Source: an uncultured Ruminococcus sp.
Lineage (GTDB): Bacteria; Bacillota; Clostridia; Oscillospirales; Ruminococcaceae
Length of the DNA: 19,927 nucleotides
Assembly (NCBI GenBank): GCA_910579835.1
Contig: CAJTWQ010000038.1
Span: 1-19,927 of the forward strand
Reading direction: 5' to 3'
The stretch's first letter is position 1; every line of letters begins with the position of its first letter. Positions 7,910-14,482 of the stretch are shown here, one piece after another. The position numbers and the translations under genes were made by a program. The notes beneath the pieces were generated by a model. It was not told the origin of the DNA, did not search any database, and saw only the letters and a program-made list of their open reading frames with translations.

Positions 7910-9285
7910 TGCCAAGAGAATACAGAACTATTGAAGAAGCCGCAGGTCCTCTGCTTCTGGTAAAGGATGTAGAAAACGTTTCTTACGGCGAACTGGCAGA
8001 GATACGGCTTGCAGACGGTGAAAAGAGACGGTGTCGCGTTCTTGAAATCGACGGTACAAACGCTCTTGTACAGCTTTTTGATAACGCTGCAGGAATAAAC
8101 CTTAAGGACAGCAGTGTCGTTTTTTCTGGCAGACAGATGGAGCTGGGCGTATCAGAGGATATGCTGGGCAGAGTTTTTGACGGTATGGGACATCCTATCG
8201 ACGACGGTCCGGAGATCATACCCGATATGCGAATGGATGTAAACGGACTGCCTATGAACCCTGTGGCAAGAAAATATCCGCAGGAATTTATCCAGACAGG
8301 AGTATCCGCAATTGACGGTCTGAATACGCTTGTTAGAGGTCAGAAGCTGCCGATATTCTCGGCCAGCGGACTTCCTCACGCTCAGTTTGCCGCTCAGATA
8401 GCACGTCAGGCTCGTGTATTGGGCAAGGATGAGCAGTTTGCCGTTGTTTTTGCGGCAATGGGAATCACATTTGAGGAATCGGAATACTTTGTTCAGAGCT
8501 TCCGCAGCACCGGAGCTCTCGACCGTACGGTGCTTTTTATAAATCTTGCCAATGATTCTGCAATAGAGCGCCTTGCAACGCCTAAAATGGCTCTTACGGC
8601 GGCTGAATATCTTGCATTTGAAAAGGGTATGCATGTACTTGTTATTCTTACGGATATTACAAACTACGCCGACGCCCTCCGTGAAGTATCGGCCGCACGT
8701 AAAGAGGTGCCAGGAAGAAGGGGATATCCGGGATATATGTATACTGATCTTGCTTCAATTTATGAACGTGCAGGACGTCAGGACGGCAGGGAAGGAAGCA
8801 TCACGATGATACCGATCCTTACTATGCCGGAGGATGATAAAACTCATCCTATTCCTGATCTTACGGGATATATCACCGAGGGGCAGATCATTCTTTCCCG
8901 TGAGCTGTACCGAAAGGGCGTTAATCCTCCTGTTGATGTACTGCCGTCTCTTTCACGACTGAAAGACAAAGGAATTGGAGAGGGCAAGACAAGAAAGGAT
9001 CACTCCGACACTATGAATCAGCTTTTCTCTGCCTATGCACGGGGAAAGGATGCCAAGGAACTTATGGTCGTTCTGGGAGAGGCGGCTCTTACTCCTACTG
9101 ATCTGATCTATGCAAAATTCGCAGATGAATTTGAGAGAAGATACGTTTCTCAGGGATTTGATAATAACAGAAGCATAGAGGAAACGCTTTCTATTGGCTG
9201 GGAACTGCTCAGACTCCTGCCAAGAAGCGAGCTGAGACGTATCAGGGAAGAATATCTGGTTAAGTATTATGATGTTCAGGAGTGA
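7909..9285 (+). CDS. ntpB: V-type ATPase regulatory subunit B
   Basis: The 458-residue B subunit that completes the nucleotide sites at the A/B interfaces. The canonical P loop is replaced by SASGLPHAQFAAQIARQA (from about residue 151), as expected for non-catalytic B subunits. The segment PPVDVLPSLSRLKDKGIGEGKTR carries the arginine that in this family reaches into the catalytic site. Start ATG at 7909 overlaps the ntpA stop by one base and has AAGGAGG just upstream inside ntpA. Length and order match the E. hirae operon. Confidence 0.98.
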   Translation: MPREYRTIEEAAGPLLLVKDVENVSYGELAEIRLADGEKRRCRVLEIDGTNALVQLFDNAAGINLKDSSVVFSGRQMELGVSEDMLGRVFDGMGHPIDDGPEIIPDMRMDVNGLPMNPVARKYPQEFIQTGVSAIDGLNTLVRGQKLPIFSASGLPHAQFAAQIARQARVLGKDEQFAVVFAAMGITFEESEYFVQSFRSTGALDRTVLFINLANDSAIERLATPKMALTAAEYLAFEKGMHVLVILTDITNYADALREVSAARKEVPGRRGYPGYMYTDLASIYERAGRQDGREGSITMIPILTMPEDDKTHPIPDLTGYITEGQIILSRELYRKGVNPPVDVLPSLSRLKDKGIGEGKTRKDHSDTMNQLFSAYARGKDAKELMVVLGEAALTPTDLIYAKFADEFERRYVSQGFDNNRSIEETLSIGWELLRLLPRSELRRIREEYLVKYYDVQE

Positions 9286-9295
9286 GGTGGCATGA

Positions 9296-9946
9296 TTGGC
9301 AAGATTAAATGTTAATCCGACACGAATGGAGCTTTCAAAGCTGAAAAAAAAGCTTGAGTCTGCCAGGAGGGGCCACAAGCTGCTCAAAGATAAGCGTGAT
9401 GAGTTGATGCGTCAGTTTATGAATATGATTAAGGAAAATCGTCGTTTGAGGACAGAGGTTGAAGCGGCTATCTCCGAAGCCAATCGTTATATGGCAGTAG
9501 CAGGATCAGTGATGCAGAGGGAAGTTCTGGAAACGGCGCTGATGCTCCCAAAGCAGGAAATTGAACTTGATGTTGAGGAAAAAAACGTCATGAGCGTCAT
9601 GATACCTGTGTTCAATCCCAGATATCGCACGGACAGCGAAAGCGGCATATATTCCTATGGTACAGCTTTCACGTCCATTGATCTGGACGGAGCAGTTGCG
9701 GCTCTCAGCAGTGTTTTTCCGAAAATGATACGTTTGGCGGAGGTTGAGAAGTCTTGTCAGCTTATGGCAGATGAGATTGAGAAAACACGTCGTCGGGTAA
9801 ATGCTCTTGAGCATATTATGATTCCCGATTACGAGGAGACGATCAAGTATATTACCATGAAACTTTCGGAAAATGAACGAAGCACTACTACGTCTCTGAT
9901 GAAAGTTAAGGATATGGTGCTTAAACAAAGTCATAATTTCACATAA
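9296..9946 (+). CDS. ntpD: V-type ATPase subunit D (central shaft), TTG start
   Basis: The 216-residue rotor shaft subunit, a long antiparallel coiled coil that penetrates the A3B3 head. The opening MARLNVNPTRMEL and the C-terminal EVEKSCQLMADEIEKTRRR are family signatures. The start is TTG at 9296: the family N-terminus begins there and GAGGTGG (9284-9290) is 5 bases upstream. An ATG at 9292 is in another frame and meets a stop after seven codons, so it is a decoy. It is the last gene of the operon; the ntpH and ntpJ genes found after ntpD in E. hirae are absent. Confidence 0.95.
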   Translation: MARLNVNPTRMELSKLKKKLESARRGHKLLKDKRDELMRQFMNMIKENRRLRTEVEAAISEANRYMAVAGSVMQREVLETALMLPKQEIELDVEEKNVMSVMIPVFNPRYRTDSESGIYSYGTAFTSIDLDGAVAALSSVFPKMIRLAEVEKSCQLMADEIEKTRRRVNALEHIMIPDYEETIKYITMKLSENERSTTTSLMKVKDMVLKQSHNFT

Positions 9947-9993
9947 AAAACTGCATTAACTGATTTCTTTCTATATAGGCTGTAATAAGATAA

Positions 9994-10027
9994 CCCCCTG
10001 AAATGCTGTCTTCAATGCTTCAGGGGG
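9994..10027 (+). terminator. Stem-loop downstream of ntpD (operon terminator candidate)
   Basis: CCCCCTGAA at 9994-10002 pairs perfectly with TTCAGGGGG at 10019-10027 around a 16-base loop, 48 bases after the ntpD stop. The GC-rich stem is strong but no long T tract follows on either strand, so termination efficiency is uncertain. Confidence 0.6.
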
Positions 10028-10069
10028 ATTATGATACAATTGGCCTTAAAAACACCCTTGCATCGTACT

Positions 10070-10091
10070 GTCAAAAATGACAAATTTTGAC
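10070..10091. promoter_or_regulatory. Inverted repeat upstream of the ssrA promoter (possible operator)
   Basis: GTCAAAA at 10070-10076 is repeated inverted as TTTTGAC at 10085-10091, 41 bases before the ssrA -35 box. The dyad has the size of a dimeric repressor or activator site. The surrounding DNA is AT-rich, so chance is possible. Confidence 0.35.
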
Positions 10092-10132
10092 ACATCGAAA
10101 CAAGTTGTAACTATTTTTTTATTATATTTTTG

Positions 10133-10161
10133 TTGACTTTTAAGAAAATGTATTGTATAAT
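10133..10161 (+). promoter_or_regulatory. Promoter of ssrA
   Basis: TTGACT at 10133-10138 and TATAAT at 10156-10161 with a 17-base spacer, close to perfect housekeeping consensus. The start would be near 10168, so the precursor has about 45 bases of 5' leader before mature tmRNA. Confidence 0.85.
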
Positions 10162-10199
10162 AATATAGTAAGTAAAGTGAATTTGTCTGCTATAAGTTC
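10155..10199 (+). repeat. Hairpin-forming leader element of ssrA (copy of 1182-1226)
   Basis: This covers the -10 box and the first ~30 transcribed bases. Bases 10164-10176 can pair with 10182-10194 with one mismatch and three G-T wobbles around a 5-base loop. It matches 1182-1226 at 36 of 45 positions by eye, and some changes keep the stem (C-G against T-G, T-A against T-G). It may be a processing or regulatory hairpin in the tmRNA precursor. Confidence 0.55.
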
Positions 10200-10212
10200 G
10201 CAGGAAATTTAA

Positions 10213-10582
10213 GGGGGCGTAAAGGTTTCGACGGAGATTCTGAAATATGATAAGCGAGCGGAGTATGGTGTGACCTCCTTAATCCTCACCACGTTTAAAT
10301 ATAAACGCAAGAAATAATATTACAGTTACTAGAAATAGTGCACTGGTAGCAGCTTAAGTCTGCTTCCGTCCTCCGGCAGAGTACCGCGGCTGCCGCTTGG
10401 GCGTCGATTAGCGGTGAACGATTCATTGGCGTGTCCGTGCCTTTGAATTGTATACGGACTACTTTCACTTTCAGCCCGTTTACCGGCAGTCTTTGAAAGG
10501 AATTTTAATAGGTAAAATACGCTCGTAGAAAGTTGTGTGAATGATTTTTCGGACAGGGGTTCAATTCCCCTCGCCTCCACCA
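10213..10582 (+). ncRNA. ssrA: Transfer-messenger RNA (tmRNA)
   Basis: A one-piece tmRNA that rescues stalled ribosomes with SmpB and adds a degradation tag. The 5' end GGGGGCG pairs with CGCCTCC before the terminal ACCA and includes the G3-U pair that alanyl-tRNA synthetase recognises. GTAAAGGTTTCGAC follows the 5' strand as in other tmRNAs. The T arm (GGGGTTCAATTCCCC) precedes the acceptor 3' strand. The CCA is encoded. The middle holds the tag reading frame and pseudoknot-rich sequence. Length is about 370 nucleotides, normal for Firmicutes. Confidence 0.97.
10307..10357 (+). other. tmRNA-encoded proteolysis tag reading frame
   Basis: Starting from the resume codon GCA at 10307 the frame reads ARNNITVTRNSALVAA and ends in TAA at 10355-10357. 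The C-terminal ALVAA is the usual degradation signal for ClpXP-type proteases in Firmicutes. The exact resume codon is inferred from its position and the preceding TAAAC context. Confidence 0.8.
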
Positions 10583-10587
10583 AGCCT

Positions 10588-10631
10588 AAAACTGCGATAT
10601 TTCGATTTTCTTCGATTTATCGCAGTTTTTT
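10588..10631 (+). terminator. Rho-independent terminator of ssrA
   Basis: AAAACTGCGATA at 10588-10599 pairs perfectly with TATCGCAGTTTT at 10618-10629. A smaller inner stem (TTCGA repeats) extends it, and the 3' arm runs into a six-T tract. It begins 6 bases after the encoded CCA. Confidence 0.88.
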
Positions 10632-10701
10632 AGACCTTAAAATGCAAATATTTTATACACAAACATCAATATATTAGCGTAAAAGTCAATGTTTTTGCAA
10701 A

Positions 10702-10725
10702 AAATATGACACGAAATATGACACG
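10702..10725. repeat. Tandem 12-bp direct repeat near tmRNA (possible recombinase arm sites)
   Basis: AAATATGACACG occurs twice head to tail (10702-10713 and 10714-10725), about 120 bases after the tmRNA end and in the non-coding gap before the terminator at 10736. Short tandem repeats beside a tRNA or tmRNA integration site often are arm-type binding sites of tyrosine recombinases. That function is inferred from location only. Confidence 0.5.
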
Positions 10726-10735
10726 GCGAAAATAT

Positions 10736-10767
10736 AAAGCAGCAGTTTTTTCTTTAACTGCCGCTTT
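10736..10767 (-). terminator. Terminator of the minus-strand phage-derived unit
   Basis: On the minus strand AAAGCGGCAGTT pairs with AACTGCTGCTTT (one G-U pair) around an 8-base A-rich loop, followed by ATATTTTC. The stem overlaps the stop codon of the last gene (10766). It faces the ssrA terminator, so the two units converge. Confidence 0.65.
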
Positions 10768-11083
10768 AGTCCTGCTCTTCTATCTTACGCATTACACTGT
10801 TGTATAATCTTGGATTGACAATTTTGACTGTTGACATAAGCTCATCCATAAGCTCCCAGGATTTAAACATATTTTTCCCGTTAAGCGCCCTCATAAATTC
10901 GCTTTCTGAAACTTTTACCACTTTATCTGCGGAAGTCGCTCCATTGATCGCATATATCTGAGGCTCACCATAATACATATCGTATATGGTTCTTAAATCA
11001 GCCAGCTGACTATATATTCTCATGGAGGGAGGAGCGTTTTCACGCTCCTTTATTTCCTTTTCGAGCTCTTTTTGTGAAATCAT
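10766..11083 (-). CDS. Small acidic phage-associated protein (105 aa), function unknown
   Basis: A 105-residue soluble protein without signal or membrane segment. It has a charged N-terminal helix (ISQKELEKEIKEREN) and a C-terminal helical part ending in NPRLYNSVMRKIEEQD. I recognise it only as a type found beside the 146-residue protein in prophage-like clusters of gut Clostridia; no activity is known to me. The start ATG overlaps the upstream gene's stop by four bases (ATGA), so the pair is translationally coupled. It is the last gene before the terminator. Confidence 0.8.
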   Translation of the reverse strand: MISQKELEKEIKERENAPPSMRIYSQLADLRTIYDMYYGEPQIYAINGATSADKVVKVSESEFMRALNGKNMFKSWELMDELMSTVKIVNPRLYNSVMRKIEEQD

Positions 11084-11520
11084 TCGTTTTCTAGTTTCTC
11101 CATTGCGTCACGTAATATTCTACGATCTCTATCTGTTGGAGCAGCTGCTTCTGCTTCTTCCAGCTCACGCATCATCTTGTCTTTAGAACCGTCACGACTG
11201 TAATGGCCTCTGACATAATGCGTTCCTCTGCGGTTTCCACCTCTTTCGCTATATTCGCCGTCTCTGTTTCCACCACGATTCATTCGGCTTCTTTCATCAT
11301 AGGATTTACCGTAATTCCCACGCATTTCAGCCGCCCATTCTCCATCTTGACTATAACCGTCACTTTCTTCAAGCATACAGATTTTATCAATATTTTTGAT
11401 TGTATCTGTAATATTATTAAGCGCTTCGATCTCGCCCATTTTCAGCTTTCCGCTTTTAATTGTGTCGAATTCTCCCAAGCTATCCATAAGGATGTCTTTT
11501 AATTCATAGAGCTTTTGCAT
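11080..11520 (-). CDS. Arg/Gly-rich phage-associated protein (146 aa), function unknown
   Basis: A 146-residue protein with three parts: an N-terminal helical part (about 1-52, MQKLYELKDILMDSLGEF onward), a low-complexity middle rich in Arg, Gly, Ser and Tyr (about 65-112, with RGGNR repeats), and a charged C-terminal helix. The middle resembles RGG-type nucleic-acid-binding or disordered adhesive segments. AAGGAG precedes the ATG. It overlaps the next gene by four bases. Related proteins with the same three-part plan recur in prophage clusters of Firmicutes to my knowledge, but the function is not established. Confidence 0.82.
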   Translation of the reverse strand: MQKLYELKDILMDSLGEFDTIKSGKLKMGEIEALNNITDTIKNIDKICMLEESDGYSQDGEWAAEMRGNYGKSYDERSRMNRGGNRDGEYSERGGNRRGTHYVRGHYSRDGSKDKMMRELEEAEAAAPTDRDRRILRDAMEKLENE

Positions 11521-11538
11521 TATTAATCTCCTTTCAAA

Positions 11539-11931
11539 TTATGCTGCCGGCGTTCCTCCGCCGTTAATGCTTGCCAGATTATTATTAGGTGCGCAGCAAG
11601 CATGTCCAAGCAACCGGAACGAACCGCCGTCGGAGCTTGTTGCAACAACTGTGCTGTATCGCGTTCTTGTTCTTATTCCGCATGCTGTGATCTGCGCGCA
11701 GCATTTATTTGTCAGCGGATACTGCACTGTACCGCTTCCGATTGTAATAAATACAGGTGCATTAATAGTAGTCGCCGCAGGAATTGCCTGCGCTACTACA
11801 ATACATACCTTTTCGCCGTTCCTGTAAGTATTAGCAGGCAGATCAATAACAAGATTTCCTCCTGTAAATGCTACCGACGCGCTTATAGCAAGATGGTTAC
11901 AAAGCTTACATACAGGTTTACAATTTGACAT
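11539..11931 (-). CDS. Cysteine-containing beta-rich structural protein (130 aa), phage-associated
   Basis: A 130-residue protein with Cys pairs near the N-terminus (CKPVCKLC), in the middle (KCCAQITACG) and near the end (HACCAP). The rest is rich in Val, Thr, Ala and Gly, as in beta-sandwich virion or coat proteins (LVIDLPANTY, INAPVFITIGSGTVQYPL). The ATG at 11931 is chosen because AAGGAGG lies just before it; the open frame extends eight codons upstream from a TTG but that would run through the Shine-Dalgarno. Cysteines could form disulfides or bind metal outside the cell. Hairpins lie in the 5' leader between it and the 311-residue gene. Function unknown. Confidence 0.82.
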   Translation of the reverse strand: MSNCKPVCKLCNHLAISASVAFTGGNLVIDLPANTYRNGEKVCIVVAQAIPAATTINAPVFITIGSGTVQYPLTNKCCAQITACGIRTRTRYSTVVATSSDGGSFRLLGHACCAPNNNLASINGGGTPAA

Positions 11932-11958
11932 TTTTTGAACCTCCTTAAAAATCAAGGA

Positions 11959-12004
11959 CGGCAGGAAATCCTACCGCCCCGAAGTAGTCACCCGAATTTC
12001 GGGG
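11959..12004 (-). promoter_or_regulatory. Two adjacent hairpins between the 311-aa and 130-aa genes
   Basis: CCCCGAA (11977-11983) pairs with TTCGGGG (11998-12004), and CGGCAGGA (11959-11966) pairs with TCCTACCG (11969-11976, one mismatch). On the minus strand the second hairpin is followed by a five-T run 6 bases later, just before the ribosome binding site. The pair could be a leaky terminator or an RNA stabiliser that sets different levels of the two proteins. Confidence 0.5.
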
Positions 12005-12017
12005 AAAGCGTCAGCGA

Positions 12018-12953
12018 TTAGAAACCGCAGGAATTGCAGTTATTGCCACCGCCGTTATTAACAAAACCATTCCAATTCATAGCCCCCCATGGACCGTAAC
12101 AACAGTTCGGATTTGGAACGTTATAAGTACCTATAGGACAATTTCTAAGATCGCTTACTATTCCGTTACGAATATCAGTTGTTTGCCCTGCTTGAGATTG
12201 CGCAACCTGATAAGCAAGAATCTGACGATCTTTTTCAGCAAGAAGCCTGTCCTTAGCAGCGCTTTCAGCAGCATTAAAACGCGCTTCAAGTCTATCGCCA
12301 AGTTTATCAATAGCTTGAAGTGTTGCACAGTTGTTCTGCGCTGCATCAAAGCGGTTCTGCATAGCTATTTTTTCGTTCTCGCAGCAGCATTGTGAAATCT
12401 GCTGCTGAATGGCATTAGTGTTCATAATGCCCTGCACAGTATTGTCCTTAATGTTCTGCTGTGTTTTGCAGCAACAGTCGGCAAGCTGAGCACCCAGACC
12501 CTGAGTTGCAAGCCTTGATTCATAGCCCTGAGTTATAAGGGCTGTATTCAAACCATTAAATCCCTGATTCATACTGTTTTGAATCTGTGCAGTGTTCTGC
12601 GCATTGTTCAGCGTAAGATTGCCGAAACCTGTAAGCATATTAGTGTTTTGAGCATAAAAACCGTCGCAAAGACCGTTTTCCAACCCGTTAAGCTTATTCA
12701 TTACAGACTGATTGTCAAATCCTCGCTGCAAGTCGGCTCTTGTATCATATCCTTGCTGAGCGTTTCCACCGCCGAATCCGCCGCCAAAACCGTTTCCGAA
12801 GCCACCCCAACCGAACATTGCGAAAATAAGAAACACAATGATCCAAGATGCCCAGTCGCCGCCCCAGCCGCTGCTGTTTCCGCCGTTATTGCACGAATTA
12901 CCGCCGCCCGTTACTGCTGCGATGTCTGCCGGCGTCATTTCCGAAGAAACCAT
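12018..12953 (-). CDS. Glycine-rich, cysteine-cluster protein with N-terminal membrane segment (311 aa)
   Basis: A 311-residue protein of unusual composition. A Gly/Asn-rich start (MTPADIAAVTGGG) leads into a hydrophobic segment (ASWIIVFLIFAMFGWGG, about residues 34-52) and a glycine-rich linker (GNGFGGGFGGGN). A long Gln/Asn/Ala-rich helical part follows, with Cys clusters DCCCKTQQ and QCCCENEK, and the end holds NCCYGPWG and CNSCGF. The hydrophobic segment suggests membrane anchoring or a fusogenic or tail-tip role. AAGGAG precedes the ATG. The same kind of protein appears in prophage-like regions of gut Clostridia to my knowledge, without assigned function. Confidence 0.83.
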   Translation of the reverse strand: MVSSEMTPADIAAVTGGGNSCNNGGNSSGWGGDWASWIIVFLIFAMFGWGGFGNGFGGGFGGGNAQQGYDTRADLQRGFDNQSVMNKLNGLENGLCDGFYAQNTNMLTGFGNLTLNNAQNTAQIQNSMNQGFNGLNTALITQGYESRLATQGLGAQLADCCCKTQQNIKDNTVQGIMNTNAIQQQISQCCCENEKIAMQNRFDAAQNNCATLQAIDKLGDRLEARFNAAESAAKDRLLAEKDRQILAYQVAQSQAGQTTDIRNGIVSDLRNCPIGTYNVPNPNCCYGPWGAMNWNGFVNNGGGNNCNSCGF

Positions 12954-12981
12954 ACTATTTAATCTCCTTTGTTTTTATATT

Positions 12982-12999
12982 TAACGGCAATTGCCGTTA
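12982..12999 (-). promoter_or_regulatory. Perfect 18-bp palindrome between two genes of the cassette
   Basis: TAACGGCAATTGCCGTTA is fully self-complementary. It sits between the stop of the 76-residue gene and the ribosome binding site of the 311-residue gene. It is a plausible dimer-binding operator or an mRNA hairpin; no T tract follows. Confidence 0.5.
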
Positions 13000-13004
13000 T
13001 TGAC

Positions 13005-13235
13005 TTATTTAAAACCAAACATTGATCTAATGCCTTCAAATTGTCCGGACATTTGTTTTGCTGCTGCCTGAACTTGATTAAGCTGCTTTTGGTTGATTTG
13101 TCCGGATGAAATCATATTATTTAAAATATCATTAGGATTCTGTCCCTTCATTTGGTTCATAAAATTCTGAAACTGTCCCATGATGTTATTGCCTTGATTC
13201 CTATTTCCAAAAGCTTTAAAAAGCGGATTTGCCAT
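13005..13235 (-). CDS. Small Asn/Gln/Met-rich protein (76 aa), phage-associated
   Basis: A 76-residue protein rich in Asn, Gln and Met. It has a central acidic-to-helical region (NPNDILNNMISSGQINQKQLNQVQ) and a basic/aromatic end (RSMFGFK). The ATG at 13235 is chosen because AAGGAAGGTG lies upstream at good distance; a TTG two codons earlier would overlap the previous stop. Proteins of this composition recur beside the 154-residue Q/N-rich protein in gut phage and prophage genomes to my knowledge. No function known. Confidence 0.78.
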   Translation of the reverse strand: MANPLFKAFGNRNQGNNIMGQFQNFMNQMKGQNPNDILNNMISSGQINQKQLNQVQAAAKQMSGQFEGIRSMFGFK

Positions 13236-13237
13236 TA

Positions 13238-13702
13238 TCAAACACCTTCCTTGTATATTTGGTCGTATTTAGCTGTAAGTTCATTTAAACGAGTATTAAG
13301 ATTGTTAAATTCGTCACGGCTTACATAGTCGGCATTATTCTGCCGCTGATTAAAACCCGGAATATTTTGATTTTGATAACGTTCAGTATAATCTAAAATT
13401 CGTGTTGTAGGTATGCCGGAACTGTCTGCCGTTTTTATGTAAATAACAGGATTTTCTGAATCCCAAAGAATCGCCATGCTGTCACGCGCTACAAAGTACG
13501 CTTTTGCTCCCTCTATGCCTTGCACCCATATCATATCGCCGCTAACTTCCTGCATTGGCTGCGGCGTCATCTGTGGCTGCATCTGAGTCGTCTGTATCGG
13601 CATTTGCTGTTGATTCCCCATAGTTGATTGATAAGCAGAATTATAAGCAGGCGGAAAAGTCTGTCCAAATTGCTGATATTGCTGATAAGGATTATAATTC
13701 AT
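13238..13702 (-). CDS. Gln/Pro-rich phage-associated protein (154 aa), possible structural protein
   Basis: A 154-residue protein with three parts: a disordered N-terminus rich in Gln, Pro, Met and Tyr (about 1-52), a compact conserved core (about 53-105: MIWVQGIEGAKAYFVARDS, then AILWDSENPVIYIKTADSSG), and a C-terminal coiled coil (DEFNNLNTRLNELTAKYDQIYK). The core plus coiled coil pattern is common in small phage virion or head-associated proteins of gut Firmicutes; function is not established. AGGAG precedes the ATG. Its stop is just before the start of the 76-residue gene. Confidence 0.82.
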   Translation of the reverse strand: MNYNPYQQYQQFGQTFPPAYNSAYQSTMGNQQQMPIQTTQMQPQMTPQPMQEVSGDMIWVQGIEGAKAYFVARDSMAILWDSENPVIYIKTADSSGIPTTRILDYTERYQNQNIPGFNQRQNNADYVSRDEFNNLNTRLNELTAKYDQIYKEGV

Positions 13703-13707
13703 TTACT

Positions 13708-14091
13708 TTACTTCTCCTTTTTTGTCCAAAAATAAATCGGTATTTCGTCTCCTGAATCCCATGAATCCAGATAATTACTGTTTTTTACTGCAATAACATG
13801 CGTTCCCGTTGCAAGAATGCAGTTATTGCATATTTCATCTTCACAAAATTGACGGACTGTATAATCAACGGGACAATATTCTGGAATAAGATAGCGTTTA
13901 AAACCATTTTGATGTAAAAATTCACCCCAAACAGCATTTGCGGATGGCATATCACACATTTTTAGCCCCTGAATACACAGCGCAAGATAGGCTGTAAGCC
14001 AATCAATTCCCATTGTTATTGATATAGCCCTTATAACGCAGTCGCCTACTGATTTTTTTGACGGATTAGGATTAGTACATATATATCCCAT
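13708..14091 (-). CDS. Small papain-like/C39-like protein (127 aa)
   Basis: A 127-residue protein with candidate cysteine-peptidase residues in the papain order: Cys18 in GDCVIRAIS at the head of a helix, His98 in GTHVIAVKN, and Asp109 in the following strand (NYLDSWDSGDE). This resembles minimal papain/C39-like folds found in some phage and bacteriocin loci. Activity is not proven, and the lack of a leader-peptide transporter argues against bacteriocin export. No signal peptide. First gene of the second minus-strand unit, after a 139-base AT-rich gap in which I could not fix a good promoter. The Shine-Dalgarno (GAAAGG) is weak. Confidence 0.78.
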   Translation of the reverse strand: MGYICTNPNPSKKSVGDCVIRAISITMGIDWLTAYLALCIQGLKMCDMPSANAVWGEFLHQNGFKRYLIPEYCPVDYTVRQFCEDEICNNCILATGTHVIAVKNSNYLDSWDSGDEIPIYFWTKKEK

Positions 14092-14196
14092 AGCCTAACG
14101 CCTTTCAATATTTTTTGTTGATATAATAGTAACATTAAAAAATCGGTATAAAATGTATCAAATTATTATTAAAACATTATATAAAGCAAATAAAAA

Positions 14197-14224
14197 GACA
14201 GGAGAGTGTTTCGGCTCTCCTGCC
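14197..14224 (-). terminator. Rho-independent terminator separating the two minus-strand units
   Basis: On the minus strand GGCAGGAGAG (14224-14215) pairs with CTCTCCTGTC (14206-14197, one G-U) around an 8-base loop, and TTTTTATTT follows. It lies directly after the stop of the small helix-turn-helix gene at 14231. The plus strand also has a T-rich exit, so it may work both ways. Confidence 0.85.
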
Positions 14225-14230
14225 TTTATT

Positions 14231-14479
14231 TTATCGTTTGTTTTTAGAGATTCTTCGTTCAGGCAATAAGTCGGATAACGGCTGACAAGAATCATATTTG
14301 TTTCTGTAGCTTCTTATAATTCTGTCAACATTATCAACGGACCAGTGATATTTAAATGCGATAGATTGTCTTGATTTGCCCTTTATTCTTTCTTTCAATA
14401 CGTTTTCTTCATCTTCTGTCAATAAACCGATTTTTAAGAATTCATTCAGTAAGACAGTATTCCATTTAATATCGTTCAT
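14231..14479 (-). CDS. Small helix-turn-helix, sigma-region-4-like protein (82 aa)
   Basis: An 82-residue basic protein. The segment LLTEDEENVLKERIKGKSRQSIAFKYHWSVDNVDRIIRSYRNKYD reads as a helix-turn-helix of the sigma-70 region 4 or late-activator type (…VLKERI.GKS…IA…..S...V.R.I). It could control late phage transcription, including the next unit downstream. The ribosome binding site is weak (GGGAAATAA), so its level may be low. It is directly downstream of the endolysin gene and upstream of the terminator. The DNA-binding call is inference from pattern. Confidence 0.75.
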   Translation of the reverse strand: MNDIKWNTVLLNEFLKIGLLTEDEENVLKERIKGKSRQSIAFKYHWSVDNVDRIIRSYRNKYDSCQPLSDLLPERRISKNKR

Positions 14480-14482
14480 ATA

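Noticed and set aside
8152..8634. 160-codon minus-strand open frame within ntpB
   Set aside because: Antisense shadow of a highly conserved gene, no ribosome binding site and no recognisable protein features.
10329..10583. Minus-strand open frame of 84 codons across tmRNA starting MVEARGIEPLSEKS
   Set aside because: It is antisense to ssrA; this N-terminus is a well-known artefact of translating the reverse strand of a tRNA or tmRNA 3' end.
12579..12962. 127-codon plus-strand frame opposite the 311-residue gene
   Set aside because: Shadow of the repetitive Gly/Gln-rich coding sequence on the other strand; no ribosome binding site and composition unlike the neighbours.
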